Assembly: GCF_028372415.1 (NCBI RefSeq)
Contig: NC_092879.1
Span: 95,390,241 to 95,454,240, forward strand
Direction of reading: 5' to 3'
Source of the DNA: Notamacropus eugenii
Lineage: Eukaryota; Chordata; Mammalia; Diprotodontia; Macropodidae
Length of the DNA stretch: 64,000 nt
In this document: piece after piece, positions 11,250-22,380 of the stretch
Position numbering within the stretch: the stretch's first letter is position 1
How the letters are laid out: every line of letters starts with the position of its first letter
Position numbers and translations under genes: made by a program
Notes under the pieces: generated by a model
Database searches by the model: none
What the model was told of the DNA's origin: nothing
The model's input: the letters and a program-made list of their open reading frames with translations, nothing else

Positions 11250-11400
11250 AACAACATGGTATAGTGGAAAGAGTTTAGGATTAGGGAGAGACCTAGGTTC
11301 AGATCTTGCATGCCCATGTCATTTGTCTACCATGCGCATCAGTTTCCTCATTTGTACAATGAGGCTAATAATAGAGAGCCCTCTACAATCCTATTATGAG
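11250..11400 (+). mobile_element. MIR-type SINE, sense
   Basis: 'catggtatagtggaaagagt', 'acctaggttcagatcttgca' and 'cagtttcctcatttgtacaa' appear in sense order. A mixed TA/TG simple repeat follows at about 11399-11460. Confidence 0.65.
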
Positions 11401-11639
11401 TGTACACATATGTATGTATGCACATATGATGTCTATATGTGTGTATACCTCTATATACGAACAAAATGTCATTTAGCAATCATTCCAACTTTTATGAGGC
11501 AAAGAAATAAATCATAAACTAAGCTACTAGTGGGTGTGGATTGTTGATTTTTTTTGTCCGGATTTGTGATTTCATTGTGACGTGAAAACCCTGGTATGGA
11601 AATTCCCTTCCCTTGACAGAGACCAATACGTGATCTATA

Positions 11640-11780
11640 ACTTCACTCTTCAAAAATTGCCTGACACACAAGAGGTCGCTTTGACTTGCCCAAAACCATA
11701 GATCTAATATGTCTAAGAGGGAAGATTTCAACAGGTCTTCCTGATTCCAAGGGTGGTCCTCTATCCATTATACCACATTT
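11640..11780 (-). mobile_element. MIR/THER-type SINE, antisense
   Basis: Reading the reverse strand gives a tRNA-like head over 'ccattataccacattt', and the antisense of 'cttcctgattccaagg'. 'tgacttgcccaaaaccatag' marks the CORE side. Confidence 0.55.
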
Positions 11781-12406
11781 TATCTCTTAGCTACTAAGCA
11801 GGAGAAATGAAGTGGTGAATTGAAATAACATAACTGGAAAAAGTCAACTTGGAGGAAAATCAGTTACTTACATAGCATGAGAGATGGAGTTTGAGAATGT
11901 TAAAAGTCGAGGCCTGTTTGAGGTCCAGAAGAGACTGACAAGTCTAGGGTTCACCTGCTATGTAACTACTGAACTACTGTAACTAACTATTGAAAATTAG
12001 AGCACATTCTCCCCATTTCTTTAAAGGGAAAACATCAGATTGCATTTCTTGGAAGAGGGAAAACTTAGAAGGAACCTCAAGATGAGTGATCATGACCCAC
12101 AGCAAGTTCAAAAGGTATAAAAAAACCTATTTCTGCAAAAGTCTTACATACTGCTGGGGGAAATCAGTGATTAACAAGCCTATCATCTAGTTCCCACATT
12201 ATAATGCTGGGTATATCATGAGCACAGAACCAATCACTTAGTATAAGAAGCCAGAGCTGTACTTCTTTTCCTCTAAAAAGAAACAGAAGATACAAGGGAA
12301 AATCTCTTTGGGGAGGTTTCAGTTACCTCTGGCTACGTGGGATCTCCCAGCCAGAATGGGTATGGTTCCACATTTGAACTTCTTTGAACACAAACAAGAC
12401 ACTTGC

Positions 12407-12527
12407 CTGAATCCCTTCCGTATCTCTGGCTGACGTTCACTTGCCGACTGACGAGAAGCATGATCTCCTTGACAAATACAGCTTCCTTGGCCTCCTCAGC
12501 TGGTGCCAGGTTTGTTTTGTCCAAAGT
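12407..12527 (-). CDS. Candidate coding exon with GC donor
   Basis: A 121-bp minus-strand segment follows 'tggtctcactag' and ends in TTCAG before GCAAGT, the strict consensus of the rare GC-AG intron class. It is open for 40 codons (phase 0 to 1), with the peptide EEAKEAVFVKEIMLLVSRQV in the middle. An in-frame TAG directly precedes it, which fits a splice acceptor there. The acceptor pyrimidine tract is weak, and the open frame runs past the donor for another 23 codons, so chance cannot be excluded. No family was recognised. Confidence 0.25.
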
Positions 12528-12574
12528 CTAGTGAGACCATTCTGCATAAAGTCACCATAAAAAGACATGGTGAC

Positions 12575-12720
12575 TTACTATTCTATTCAATTCGACATAG
12601 CATCTTCTAAATGTAAGGCAGTATGCTACATGCCAGAGATACAAAGAGAAATAACAAACAGTCCCTGCCCACAGGAAGCTTGCATTTTACTGGAGAAATG
12701 GAGAAGATGCATTCACGCCC
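12575..12720 (-). mobile_element. L2 3' terminus, antisense
   Basis: 'gtaaggcagtatgctacatg' followed by 'cagtccctgcccacaggaag' and 'cttgcattttactggagaaa' is the diverged reverse complement of the L2 end. Confidence 0.55.
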
Positions 12721-12984
12721 TGTGTGAACTGTCAGTTGGCTTCAGCTTTAACATGAAACCACTGGTGTAGCAGTGACAGACAAAGGGAGACAAAAACACT
12801 CAGAATTTCAAAGCTTTTATGTATAAACTGTCTGTTTTAATTCTCCATTTGGATAAACCTCACCAGCTCCTGCAAATGGAGCCTAAGGTCAGCCTGGATG
12901 CAAAATGAAAAGGATAAAAATCTTTTCAAATAAAGGTTTCATTTCAGTCCAGTTTGTACAATAAATCTAAAAGTGTTGTCATTG

Positions 12985-13165
12985 TAGCATGCTGGAATCC
13001 AAACAACCCTGTATTTGACACCAGAGGGCCTAAGTTCATATACCAACTCTGCTATTTGTTGTATTTGTGAGGCCCTGGACAAATCTCTTCACCTTGTGGA
13101 GCCTCAATTTTCAGTAAAATAAGTATATTGAAACCCAGTTTCTCTAAGGTCTTTCCTACTTCCAG
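12985..13165 (+). mobile_element. MIR-type SINE, sense
   Basis: 'tagcatgctggaatccaaac' through 'aggcctaagttcat', 'ggccctggacaaatctcttc' and 'cagtaaaataagtatattga' follows MIR sense order. Confidence 0.55.
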
Positions 13166-13171
13166 AGTTCA

Positions 13172-13172
<1 letters not shown>

Positions 13173-13215
<43 letters not shown>
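13173..13215. repeat. (CA)n microsatellite
   Basis: An uninterrupted CA dinucleotide run of about 21 units. It is expected to be length-polymorphic. Confidence 0.95.
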
Positions 13216-13217
<2 letters not shown>

Positions 13218-13242
13218 ACAATTATATATGAGTTATTCTAGA

Positions 13243-13445
13243 AAGGAAGCCTGGTATAGTGGAAAACACTGGACCAGGTGTCAGAGGACCTGGATTAGAA
13301 TCCAAGCTTTGCCTATTGCCTAGGGTCACATGACTAGTAAGTCACACCTCTCTGTGCCTCAATTTCTTTATCAATAAAACAAATATATGGCCTATCCTGC
13401 CTTACTCATAGCACAGGGTTATTGAAAGGATCAAGTGAGATAGAA
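13243..13445 (+). mobile_element. MIR-type SINE, sense
   Basis: 'gcctggtatagtggaaaaca', 'ggacctggattagaatccaa', 'catgactagtaagtcacacc' and 'cctcaatttctttatcaata' are in order, with the CORE end at 'ggttattgaaaggatcaagt'. Confidence 0.7.
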
Positions 13446-13454
13446 AAGGTTCAT

Positions 13455-13720
13455 GAAGAGGGAGGGAACAAGAATTTATTTAGCATTTACTCTGTCCCAT
13501 GGCTGCACTAAGCACTTTATAAAAATTATCTTTGATATTCACAACAAATCTGTGAGATAGGTACAATTATTAGCCCCACTTTACAAAGGAGGAAACTGAG
13601 GCAGGCAGAGGTTTAAGTCATTTGCCCATGATCACAGCTATTTAGTGTCTGAGGCTGAATTTGAATTTAAGTTTTCCTAACTCCAGGCCCACTGTCCTAT
13701 CCACTGCACCACTTAGCTCA
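13455..13720 (-). mobile_element. MIR/CORE SINE, antisense
   Basis: Begins with the 3' end ('agcatttactctgtcccatg', 'gcactaagcactttataaaa'), then 'ggaggaaactgaggcaggca' and 'gtgtctgaggctgaatttga', and ends with the tRNA-like head over 'tatccactgcaccac'. Nearly full length. Confidence 0.75.
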
Positions 13721-13721
13721 T

Positions 13722-13890
13722 TAGATTAGGAAGGAGCCTTTGAAGTAATCTGTTCCAGATTCCTCTCTTTCCAAGTGAGTAAATTGAACCCCAAAGACGT
13801 TAAATGACTTGCCCAAGGTCATGTGGTAACCTCATGCAGACTCTGACTAGAACTCACAACTGCCAACTCCTAGTCCAATGTTCATCCCAC
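13722..13890 (-). mobile_element. MIR SINE, antisense
   Basis: 'gattaggaaggagcctttga', 'gtgagtaaattgaaccccaa' and 'tgacttgcccaaggtcatgt' in antisense order, directly abutting the previous SINE. Confidence 0.65.
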
Positions 13891-14829
13891 TGCATCAAAA
13901 TTGCAAAAATGATTTGGAAACTATAGGGAAAACACAACAAATAGAAAATGCCATTAACAGTATTCCTAAAGAAATGACTGGGAAAGCTAGAGAAAAGATA
14001 AGGAAACTGGATTTGAAAGGTTTGGAAGGTACTTTTTGACCTTATTTTATCATTAGCATTAGAGCAAAACATTTTTAGCACACATCATAGGGCAAAACAC
14101 TTGAGAGGGAGTCTAATAGTTTAGAGGATATTTCACAGAATCTCCACCTGCTCCCCATCTACAAATTTACAAAGAGATTTCCAAACCATGGTTTCCTAAT
14201 GGCTCCAAAGCAATCACTTGAGAAGGTTTAACAAAAATCCTGGGTTTTCCTTTGGATTCACAATTCTATTTTCAAGCTACAACATACTGAAAAATAAACA
14301 CAAGTAAAACCCTCTACCATTAGTTTTAAGTCTGAAGGTGGCCCCATTTTATTCATTAACTCTACATAGCCTAGTTGAAGAGCTGCATGGCACTATGGGT
14401 AGAGAGTTGGTCTCTGAATTAGGACAATCTGGCCTCTGCTGCTATATTCTGGCCATGGGGATCTCAGAAAACACTCAGAGTTCCTGGGGCCAACAGGAAG
14501 CTCAGAACTTTGTACTGCAGAACATTGCTGAATCGGTTTGGTAGAAGAAGCTTCCTCATCTCGGCACTCCCTACACCAACAAAATCCCAGATCTAGGACA
14601 AAAAAGTAGCTTCACTTGTTGGCTACTGACTCAGGGAGGGACAGTAGGGGATTTACACCCTTTGCTGAGTGTGCTAGAAAAGAGTTGTCATATCCTCATG
14701 CCAGCAGACTTCAGTGTTAGAGCTACTCTGGGGAGAAGACAAAGCAGCTGCATCAACATTTTGGACGCATTGAAATATCACTGAATTGTCTAGCTGATAT
14801 GAAACCTGACCTGAAGGCTCAGAGATTAT
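13891..14829. other. Mostly unassigned
   Basis: No gene was recognised. A degenerate SINE head may lie at about 14375-14460 ('gcatggcactatgggtagag'). Confidence 0.4.
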
Positions 14830-15010
14830 ATGATCACAGCTGTAGAGCTGGAAGAGACCTCAGAGGTCACCTTGACAAGCTGCCCCATTTTACAGATGGA
14901 GAAACTGAGGCCCAGGAAAGATCAGTGATTGGCCCAAGGTTATATAATAAGCATCAAAGGTAGAATTTGAACCAAGGTCAGTCCAAATCCAGAGCTAGTG
15001 TTCAGATACT
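14830..15010 (-). mobile_element. MIR SINE, antisense
   Basis: 'tgtagagctggaagagacct', 'ttttacagatggagaaactg', 'attggcccaaggttatataa' and 'gaatttgaaccaaggtcagt' run in MIR antisense order. Confidence 0.75.
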
Positions 15011-15095
15011 TCCTGAAGAATAGAATGTGGGCTCCTTCAAGACAGACTGGCCTATTTCATTTTTGTCTTTGTATTCTCAGACCCTGGCAGAGGGG
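15011..15095 (+). mobile_element. L2 3'-end scrap
   Basis: 'tagaatgtgggctccttcaa' and 'tttttgtctttgtattctca' are L2 3'-terminal wording. The element is very short. Confidence 0.45.
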
Positions 15096-15329
15096 ATGGA
15101 ACCCAGGGGCTCATTAGGATCATCAACAAAGAACAGCAGATTCAATCTCCTCACTTTGCTTTGAAAACCAAGGCTTGGAGAGGTCAAATGATCTGCCCAA
15201 TGCTTCCTGAAGCTTCTGAGGCAAGGACCATTCCAAGCGGCTATGCTATATTTAATCATGCTTTTCCAGGTCTTAGGTAAAATCTTCCTAACTTTGATCC
15301 TGGTTCTTTTAACCTTCCCATAATTCTCC

Positions 15330-15480
15330 ACTATGCTTCCAAATATGCTGATGTCATCACTTTATTCTCAAACCTCTGTGGCTCCTTGTTACCTACAAGA
15401 CTAAGCTCAAACTCCAAACTCTGCAATTCAGCTTCCAACTTACTTGTCCAGCCCTATAGTCTACCACCACCCTTTGTGGC
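15330..15480 (+). mobile_element. L2 fragment, sense
   Basis: 'acctctgtggctccttgtta' followed by 'caagactaagctcaaactcc' and 'ctgcaattcagcttccaact' matches the segment just upstream of the L2 3' end, as in the copy at 18115-18760. Confidence 0.55.
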
Positions 15481-16171
15481 CTTGAAGAGAATATGGCACA
15501 TGGTGGCCAAAGAGAGGATTTGAGGGACCAGAAGAGTATTTGGGAGGCAATCTGAGTCTGGGAAGATCTGAGCTACCTCTGCCCCAGATACCTCTGGTGC
15601 CCCCTGGGGAATCCTCTGCTCTCACTGACTGAAGACATTTCCTCAATAGGAGTTCCTTTTAAATGCTGGAAGGTCTCTCTGGTATAGAGATGTCCAGTAG
15701 GAAGAGGATTAGATTATTCTACTTGGCCCCAGGGGTAGGATGAGGAACAATGAGGAAGTTGCCAAGGCATCCCTTGGCTTGACATCAAAACCCTTCCTAT
15801 GCAATCCAAAAGTAGGATGGGCAGACTTTAAAAGCAGTGAGCTCCCCCTCCCTGGAGACTGTGGAGGAGAAGCTTCTCTGACCAGTGAACGGCAATGTCA
15901 TAGAAGGAATACCTGGTCAGGCATGGATTGGACTAGATTTCTGAGGGCCAGTCTAAGTCAAAATACATGATGGTATCATTAGTGTGAGCAAAGTCACACT
16001 TTCTTTCCTTGGCCAGCAGTTTTCTACAACAGGAGAGCCATGATCAATGACCTACAAGGTCTCTTTAAGCCCTAAATCTCATGATCCTCTCTGCCCCACA
16101 TTCTCATCCTGCATTATCTTCTTCTATCTCTTTCTTCACATTATCCAGTATAACTGGAATGGATTCAAGCC
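15481..16171. other. Unassigned
   Basis: No feature was recognised with confidence. A SINE 3' remnant is possible around 15920-15965. The open frames on both strands are short and lack support. Confidence 0.4.
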
Positions 16172-16935
16172 ATCAATAAAACATTTATTAAGGGCCTACT
16201 ATGTGCCAGGCAGTGTGCTAAGCTCTGCAGATACAAAGAGGCAAAAAGCAGTCCCTGAACTCAAGGAGCTTCTATCCACATGTCTCAAGAAGACAACATG
16301 CAAACAAATATAAACAAAACAAGGTCTATATAGGATAAATAGAAAATAACTAACAGAGGGAAAGCCCTGGAATGAAGCGGGGCGAAGACTTCCTGTAGAA
16401 GGCAGGATTTTAGTTGAGGCTTAAAAGGAAGCCAGAGAAGTCAGTAGCCAGAATAGGGAAGGGCAGTATTCCAGACATGGAGGACATCCAGAGAGAATGA
16501 TGGGAGCCAAGTGATAGAGCACATTGCAGGTGTGATAGCCAGAAGGCCAGTGCTAGTGGACTGAGGAGTAAGGTATAAGAAGATTGCAAAGGGAGGAGGG
16601 GGTCTAAGTGATGAAGGGCTTTGCATATCAAACAGAGCATTTTACATTTACTCTCAGAGACAATAAGGAGTCACCTGAGATTATGAGGCACAGGCTTGGG
16701 GTGGGGTAGAGAAAGATTGGGGCTACGCAAGAGTGGTGGCAATATAAAAGGAGAGGAGGGGCATTTGTGACAGACGTTATGAAGGTAAAATCAACAAGGC
16801 CTCAGCAGCAAGTTGCATATGGTGGCGGGGGATGAGAGAGTACAGAGTCAAGGATGACCCATAGGTCAGAAACCTGACAGACTAGGGGGATGATGATACT
16901 GTAGTCAATGATAGGGAAGATAGGAGGAATTCACA
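16172..16935 (-). mobile_element. Long L2-type LINE copy, antisense
   Basis: About 760 bp of antisense L2. The end 'acatttattaagggcctact' and 'gtgccaggcagtgtgctaag' is followed by 'tcaaggagcttctatccaca', 'aaggtctatataggataaat', 'gaatgatgggagccaagtga', 'ctttgcatatcaaacagagc' and 'caaggatgacccataggtca'. The same blocks in the same order occur at 33510-34397. Reverse complemented, the right half corresponds to the C-terminal reverse-transcriptase region. Confidence 0.7.
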
Positions 16936-17285
16936 TACCACTAAGGACATATAAGGTCCTTTACACTTCCAAAAATATGACTCTCCTTAAATGTCCCTAC
17001 TCCCACCAGACATTCTGCCTGATTCTCTCCTACCAGTTACCATCCGCCTTCGCCTCACCCTCATTAGTCTCAAAGACTGTGCCATTTCTGTTTTCTGAGA
17101 GTCTGTCATAGTTGCACTTAGTAGGTACCTAACATTTCCTAAAACAAGTTTAAAAGTCTTCAAGACAGGGTTCTTAGAAAAGCAAAGCTAACAGGACACA
17201 TGAAGGACGCAGCTTAGAGCCACACTTTCAGGCAAAGTCAGAGCAAAAACTCCCAACATGCATCTGTCAATTCAGAAGCAGCAGA
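16936..17285. other. Possible decayed L2, otherwise unassigned
   Basis: The stretch near 17000-17130 has the pyrimidine-rich style of sense L2 ('cattctgcctgattctctcc') and a 'gcacttagtaggtacctaac' end. It is too diverged to place firmly. Confidence 0.3.
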
Positions 17286-17289
17286 GGAA

Positions 17290-17560
17290 GAATAGGAGGA
17301 GCACTTTGAATCAAGGCCCTGCTGCTCTCCAGCTGTGTGGCCTCAGGCCACAAAGAAGCTCTCTGGCTGATTCCCTCTTCTGTCAAATAAGGAATTTAGA
17401 CTAGATAAGGCAGTGAAGAGACCATGCACAGGCTGCTGGGTTTGTATTCTGAAGACCTTGAGCAAACCATTTTCCCTCCATGGGTCTCAAGTTTCCTTCT
17501 CCAAAAAATGAACGGCGTGGCCTAGCTGACCTCCAAGGCCTCTTCCAGCTGACTGAGGAC
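17290..17560 (+). mobile_element. Two MIR-type SINE pieces, sense
   Basis: The first piece is at about 17290-17420 ('ctccagctgtgtggcctcag', 'tctgtcaaataaggaattta'). The second is at 17420-17560 ('ctgctgggtttgtattctga', 'ccatgggtctcaagtttcct', 'tggcctagctgacctccaag'). Confidence 0.55.
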
Positions 17561-17769
17561 CCTCCAACTCCAAGTCTCCAAGCCTACATAGAGATCCCCA
17601 AAGAAATAATCTATGTCTGCACCAAACAGCAATATAGCCACTATTCAGTATTAGAATGAAAGGTACTATCAGGTAATCATCAATCTGCCTGAGCAGCAGG
17701 CTCTGCACCCAGCAGACACTAAACAAGTGGATCACAGATCAGAGTAACAAAGTCTCTTGGAGATCATAG

Positions 17770-17985
17770 TCCAGGCTTTCTGAACCTAGGGCCCATAGGT
17801 TCTCTGGAGAGTTCAGCAAGTCCATGAAGTTAGATGGGCAAAAACAGTGACATCTTTATTTTTGCTAACCTATGGCTTCCTTTGTAATCCCAATTTTATT
17901 TAACATATTCCTCTGAGGGGTCCCCAGGCATCACCAGACTGTCCAAACAGTCCAACACAAAAAAGGGTAAGAATCCTTGATGTAA
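17770..17985. mobile_element. Possible nonautonomous DNA transposon
   Basis: Starts 'ctttctgaacctagggccca' and ends 'gggtaagaatccttgatg', giving loosely complementary ends. It shares style with the element at 23124-23330. Assignment is tentative. Confidence 0.3.
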
Positions 17986-18114
17986 ATCCAAGTTTATGGG
18001 AGAGGCCAGGGAGATTTGGGCAGCTGAGGTGACACCCTGGGTCACATTAAAAAATGTGAACTAGGATTCAAGCCCAGGTCTTATGGACTGTCTCTCATTT
18101 CCCCAAACCCTGGC

Positions 18115-18760
18115 CCCTCTCCTTCAATAAAAGCTGGCCAGTCCTGTCAAAGCTACCTTCATGCCATCCCTCGCCCAGGCTCCTTCCTCTCCTGCTATTG
18201 CCACCAGCCTAGTGCAGGCCCTCATCACCTCATGCCCACAGGTCTGACCCACTGTCAAGCTATTCTTCCAAAAGTATAGTCTGTCACCCCACTACTCATG
18301 AAACTCCAGTGGCTTCTTGTCTCCAGGGTCAAATGGAAAATCCATGGTTTGACTTTGAAAGTCATCTATAAGCTTCCCTTTCTTCTGACACCCATTCCCC
18401 TTCCCACACACTCTACAATCTGGTGACACTGGACTGTTAATCTATTTCCCAAATCTGGGCATTCCTCTGGCTGTCCCCTGAGCCTGAGATTGACCCCCTC
18501 TTTATCTCCATCTCCTAGCTTCAAGTGCCAAAAGACGCCTTCCCCAGCCTCCATTAGTGCTAATTCTTTCCTTCTAGAGTTATCTCCCATTTATCCTGCC
18601 TAGACCTTCTTTGTACATTGTTGTTTGCATGTTGTGTTCAACAGAGTTCCTTGAGAGCAGGGCCCATTTTTTTTGTCTTTCTGTGTATCCCTGGTCTTTA
18701 GCACAGTACCTAGCACAAAGTAGTCGTTTAGTTAAATACTGGTTTTACTTGACTTCAAAT
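18115..18760 (+). mobile_element. L2 LINE, 3' 640 bp, sense
   Basis: A good L2 3' region. 'ctggccagtcctgtcaaagc' and 'cccactactcatgaaactcc' are the last part of the ORF. 'gtcatctataagcttccctt' and 'tctacaatctggtgacactg' come next, then the 3' end 'gagttccttgagagcagggc' and 'tagcacagtacctagcacaa'. Reading frames are not maintained. Confidence 0.8.
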
Positions 18761-19437
18761 ACAGTATTCTTCCTATTTCAATATACTTATTCTAAAAGGA
18801 CACAAAAGATACTGCATAAAGCAGGTGTGACCAATGCACACGTGGCATTCATGTCCCGCACAGGACAAAGCGGAGGTCTCTGGCAACACAGTCTCATGGC
18901 TGGAAGGCCCTCCGAGGCCATCAATCTGAGGAGCTTCCAGAAGTTCCATGTGTCTCTATGACACATACACAGGTAAATAAGTAGAAGGTTGTTTAAGGAA
19001 GAACATTGGCAGCTGGAAAGAACCTGGAAGCCTGGTAGGTCTGGCATCTGACCTAACCTTGAAGAAAGTTAAAGAGGAAGGTGTGTATTTCAGCTAGGAA
19101 ACAGAATTTGGGAGAAAAAGGGAACTGGGAGATCAAATGTGAAGTGTGGGGAGCAGGTAGGAGTGAGCTGGCCACTTTAGATGAATGTAGATTGCATGGA
19201 ATCACAGGAAGTAAGCCAGGAAAGGTTGGCTGGGACTGGACTGTGAGAGCTGTCACCTTTCATCTTATTATGGATTGTTTTGTTTTTTTAGCATCTTGTT
19301 AGGCTTACTTGACCATCTAACATTTAGTCATTTGATAGAGACATTGGAAACTAAGACAGCAAAAAACACCTGTCATTTGAGGGGATTCCTCCCCGCCCAA
19401 AAAAAAACACCCAGTTCACCAACTTCCTAATGGTGAG
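18761..19437. other. Unassigned
   Basis: No gene recognised. The 116-codon plus-strand open run at 18611-18961 begins inside the L2 and has no splice or family support. Confidence 0.4.
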
Positions 19438-19454
19438 CATCTTAGGATATTCTT
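19438..19454. repeat. Target-site duplication, left copy
   Basis: CATCTTAGGATATTCTT, identical to 22364-22380, bounding the HAL1. The sense-strand side reads AAGAATATCC directly after the A tail, compatible with an L1 endonuclease target. Confidence 0.9.
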
Positions 19455-20510
19455 TTTTTTTTTTAATTTAACTTTTAACATTCATTTTCACAAAATTTTG
19501 GGTTACAAATTTTCTCCCCTTTTCTCCCCTCCCCCCCCCAAACACCAAGCATTCTAATTGCTCCTGTGACCAATCTACTCTCTCTTCTATCATCCCTCTC
19601 TGCCCTTGTCTCCGTCTTCTCTTTTGTCCTGTAGGGCCAGATAGCTTTCTATACCCCTTTACCTGTATTTCTTATTTCCTAGTGGTAAGAACATTACAGT
19701 TGACCCTAACACTTTGAGTTCCAACTTCTTTACCTCCCTCCCTCTCCACCCCCTCCCTTTGGAAGGCAAGCAATTCAATATAGGCCAAATCTGTGTAGTT
19801 TTGCAAATGACTTCCATAATAGTTGTGTTGTATAGGACTAACTATATTTCCCTCCATCCTATCCTGTCCCCCATTACTTCTATTCTCTTTTGATCCTATC
19901 CCTCCCCATGAGTGTCGACCTCGAATTGCATTCTCCTCCCCATGCCCTCCCTTCTGTCATCCCCCCCACCCTGCTTGTCCCCTTGTCCCCCACTTTCCTG
20001 TATTGTGAGATAGGTTTTCCTACCAAAATGAGTGTGCATTTTATTCTTTCCTTTAGTGGAATGTGATGAGAGTAGACTTCATGTTTTTCTCTCACCTCCC
20101 CTCTTTATCCCTCCACTAATGAATCTTTTGCTTGCCTCTTTTATGAGATAATTTGCCCCATTCCATTTCTCCCTTTCTCCTCCCAATATATTTCTCTCTC
20201 ACTGCTTGATTTCATTTTTTTTTAAGATATGATCCCATCCTCTTCAATTCACTCTGTGCACTCTGCCTCTATGTATGTGTGCGTGTGTGCATATGTGTGT
20301 GTGTACTCCCACCCAGTACCCAGATACTGAAATGTTTCAAGAGTTACAAATATTGTCTTTCCATGTAGGAATGTAAACAGTTCAACTTTAGTAAGTCCCT
20401 TATGACTTCTCTTTGCTGTTCACCTTTTCATGGTTCTCTTCATTCTTGTGTTTGAAAGTCAAATTTTCTTTTCAGCTCTGGTCTTTTCATCAAGAATGCT
20501 TCAAAATCCT

Positions 20511-21529
20511 CTATTTCATTGAAAGACCATTTTTCCCCTGAAGTATTATACTCAGTTTTGCTGGGTAGGTGATTCTTGGTTTTAGTCCTAGTTCCTTTGA
20601 CTTCTGAAATATCCTATTCCATGCCCTTCGATCCCTTAATGTAGAGGCTGCTAGATCTTGTGTTATCCTGATTGTATTTCCACAATACTTGAATTGTTTC
20701 TTTCTAGCTGCTTGCAATATTTTCTCCTTGACCTGGGAACTCTGGAATTTGGCCACAATGTTCCTAGGAGTTTCTCTTTTTGGATCTCTTTCATGCGGTG
20801 TTCTGTGGATTCCTTGAATATTTATTTTGCCCTCTGGTTTTAGAATCTCAGGGCAGTTTTCCTTGATAATTTCATGGAAGATGATGTCTAGGCTCTTCTT
20901 TTGATCATGGCTTTCAGGTAGTCCCAAAATTTTTAAATTGTCTCTCCTGAATCTATTTTCCAGGTCAGTTGTTTTTCCAATGAGATATTTCACATTATCT
21001 TCCATTTTTCCATTCTTCTCTCTTTGTTCTGTGATATCATGCTTTCTTGCAAAGTCCTTAGCCTCCATCTGTGCCATTCTAGTTTTGAAAGAACTATTTT
21101 CTTCAGTGAGCTTCTGAATCTCCTTTTCCATTTGGCTAATTCTGCTTTTGAAAGCATTCTTCTCTCCTCGTTGGCTTTTTGGGCCTCTTTTGCCAATTGA
21201 GTTAGCCTAGTTTTCAAGGTGTTAATTTCTTCAACATTTTTTTGGGTCTCCTTTAGCAGGGAGCTGATCTGCTTTTCATGCTTTTCTTTCATCTCTCTCA
21301 TTTCTCTTCCCAGTTTTTCCTCCACCTCTCTAACTTGATTTTCAAAATTCTTTTTGAGCTCTTCCATGGCCTGAGCCCATTGGGTGGGCTGGGACACAGA
21401 AGCCTTGATTTCTGTGTCTTTGCCTGATGGTAAGCATTGTTCTTCCTCATCAGAAAGGAAGGGAGGAAATGCCTGTTCTCCAAGAAAGTAGCCTTCAATA
21501 GTCTTATTTCTTTTCCCTTTTCTGGGCAT
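20511..21529 (-). pseudogene. HAL1/L1 ORF1 protein, one frameshift
   Basis: ORF1p is the RNA-binding chaperone of L1. It trimerises through a coiled coil and coats the element's RNA. The first frame (21529 to about 21160) gives MPRKGKRNKTIEGYFLGEQA, an acidic linker, then a heptad-rich Glu/Lys/Leu coiled coil. A second frame carries MEKEIQKLTEENSSF, the RRM core (RRDNLKILGLPE) and the C-terminal domain (IRITQDLAAS, LKPRITYPAKLSI), ending at 20511. The only break is a small indel in the AG-rich run near 21156-21168. The length of about 340 codons matches L1 ORF1p. Confidence 0.8.
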
Positions 21530-22363
21530 TTTCCCAGCCAGTGACTTGACCTCTGAATATTCTCCTCACACCCACCTCACCTCCTGATCCTCCCAGCCAG
21601 CGTTTGGGGTCTGAGATTCAAATGCTGCTTCCAGCCTTAGGGCTTTTGGCGGGGGCAGGGCTGCTATTCAGTGTGAGATTAAGTTCAGGTGCTGAGGTTG
21701 GGGCAGGGCCGCCTCTCAGGCTCAGTTCCCTCAAGGGGTTTATGCACAGACCTTCCACAATGGATCCAGGCTCCTGCCCCCTTGGGGAGCCCTGGTCTGC
21801 AGCTGCCTCTCAGCTTCTACCTCCTGGGGGGGCCTGAGTTATGGGGGCACCCCACTCCCCTCTCGACCCACCAAAGAGACCCTCTCACCGACCCCCGTCA
21901 CCTGTGGGCGGAGGGACTTGTGCGGCCGCTGGAGATCCCGTCCCTGAAGCCTGCTCGGGTCTGTTTCTCTTGGTGCCGTAGCCGCAGCAGGTCTGGGCTG
22001 GGCTCCGCGTCTGCAGCGCGACGGACCTTTTGTGAGAGGTTTGCAGGTCCCTCTGTGGGTGGAGGGACCCGCGTGGCCGCTGGAGATCCTGTCCCCGAAG
22101 CCCGCTCGGATCTTTTCCTCTCGGTGCCGTGGCCGCAGCAGGGCTGCCCTCAGCTCCCAGTCCTGGCACCCAGTCTGCAGCGTGAAGGACCCCCCGCGAG
22201 AGGTTTGCAGGTCCCTCCGGAACAGAAATCTCCCTCGCTCCAATATTCCGTGGCCTCTGGGTGCAGAATTCGCTGTGAGTTGCTCCCTAGCTGTTCTGTG
22301 GGTTGTGGGTTCGGAGCTATGTGTATGTGCGTCTTTCTACTCTGCCATCTTGGCTCCGCCCCC
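21530..22363 (-). promoter_or_regulatory. HAL1 5' UTR with internal promoter start
   Basis: GC- and CpG-rich leader of the element, containing two diverged tandem units of about 165 bp (recurring 'ctggagatcc' and 'tcggtgccg', near 21930-21985 and 22080-22130). The first 30 bases contain gccaagatggc, the YY1-type site used to set L1 transcription starts. Open frames on both strands here (up to 259 codons) come from base composition and are not genes. Confidence 0.65.
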
Positions 22364-22380
22364 CATCTTAGGATATTCTT
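22364..22380. repeat. Target-site duplication, right copy
   Basis: Identical 17-mer to 19438-19454. It follows immediately after the 5' end of the HAL1. Confidence 0.9.

Larger units (their letters stand above)
19455..22363 (-). mobile_element. Full-length half-L1 (HAL1) retrotransposon
   Basis: A single minus-strand insertion of about 2.9 kb. From its 5' end: a GC-rich 5' UTR (22363 down to 21530), an ORF1 (21529 to 20511), a long 3' UTR (20510 to about 19468) and an A tail (T run at about 19453-19465). There is no ORF2. The 17-bp target duplication CATCTTAGGATATTCTT is perfect at 19438-19454 and 22364-22380. The first bases read ggggggcggagccaagatgg, the canonical L1 start with a YY1 core, so the 5' end is complete. 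HAL1 elements are known mammalian L1 derivatives lacking ORF2 and depend on L1 enzymes in trans. Confidence 0.85.

Noticed and set aside
13173..13215. CRISPR-like direct repeats
   Set aside because: A plain CA microsatellite. The same applies to 49332-49380.
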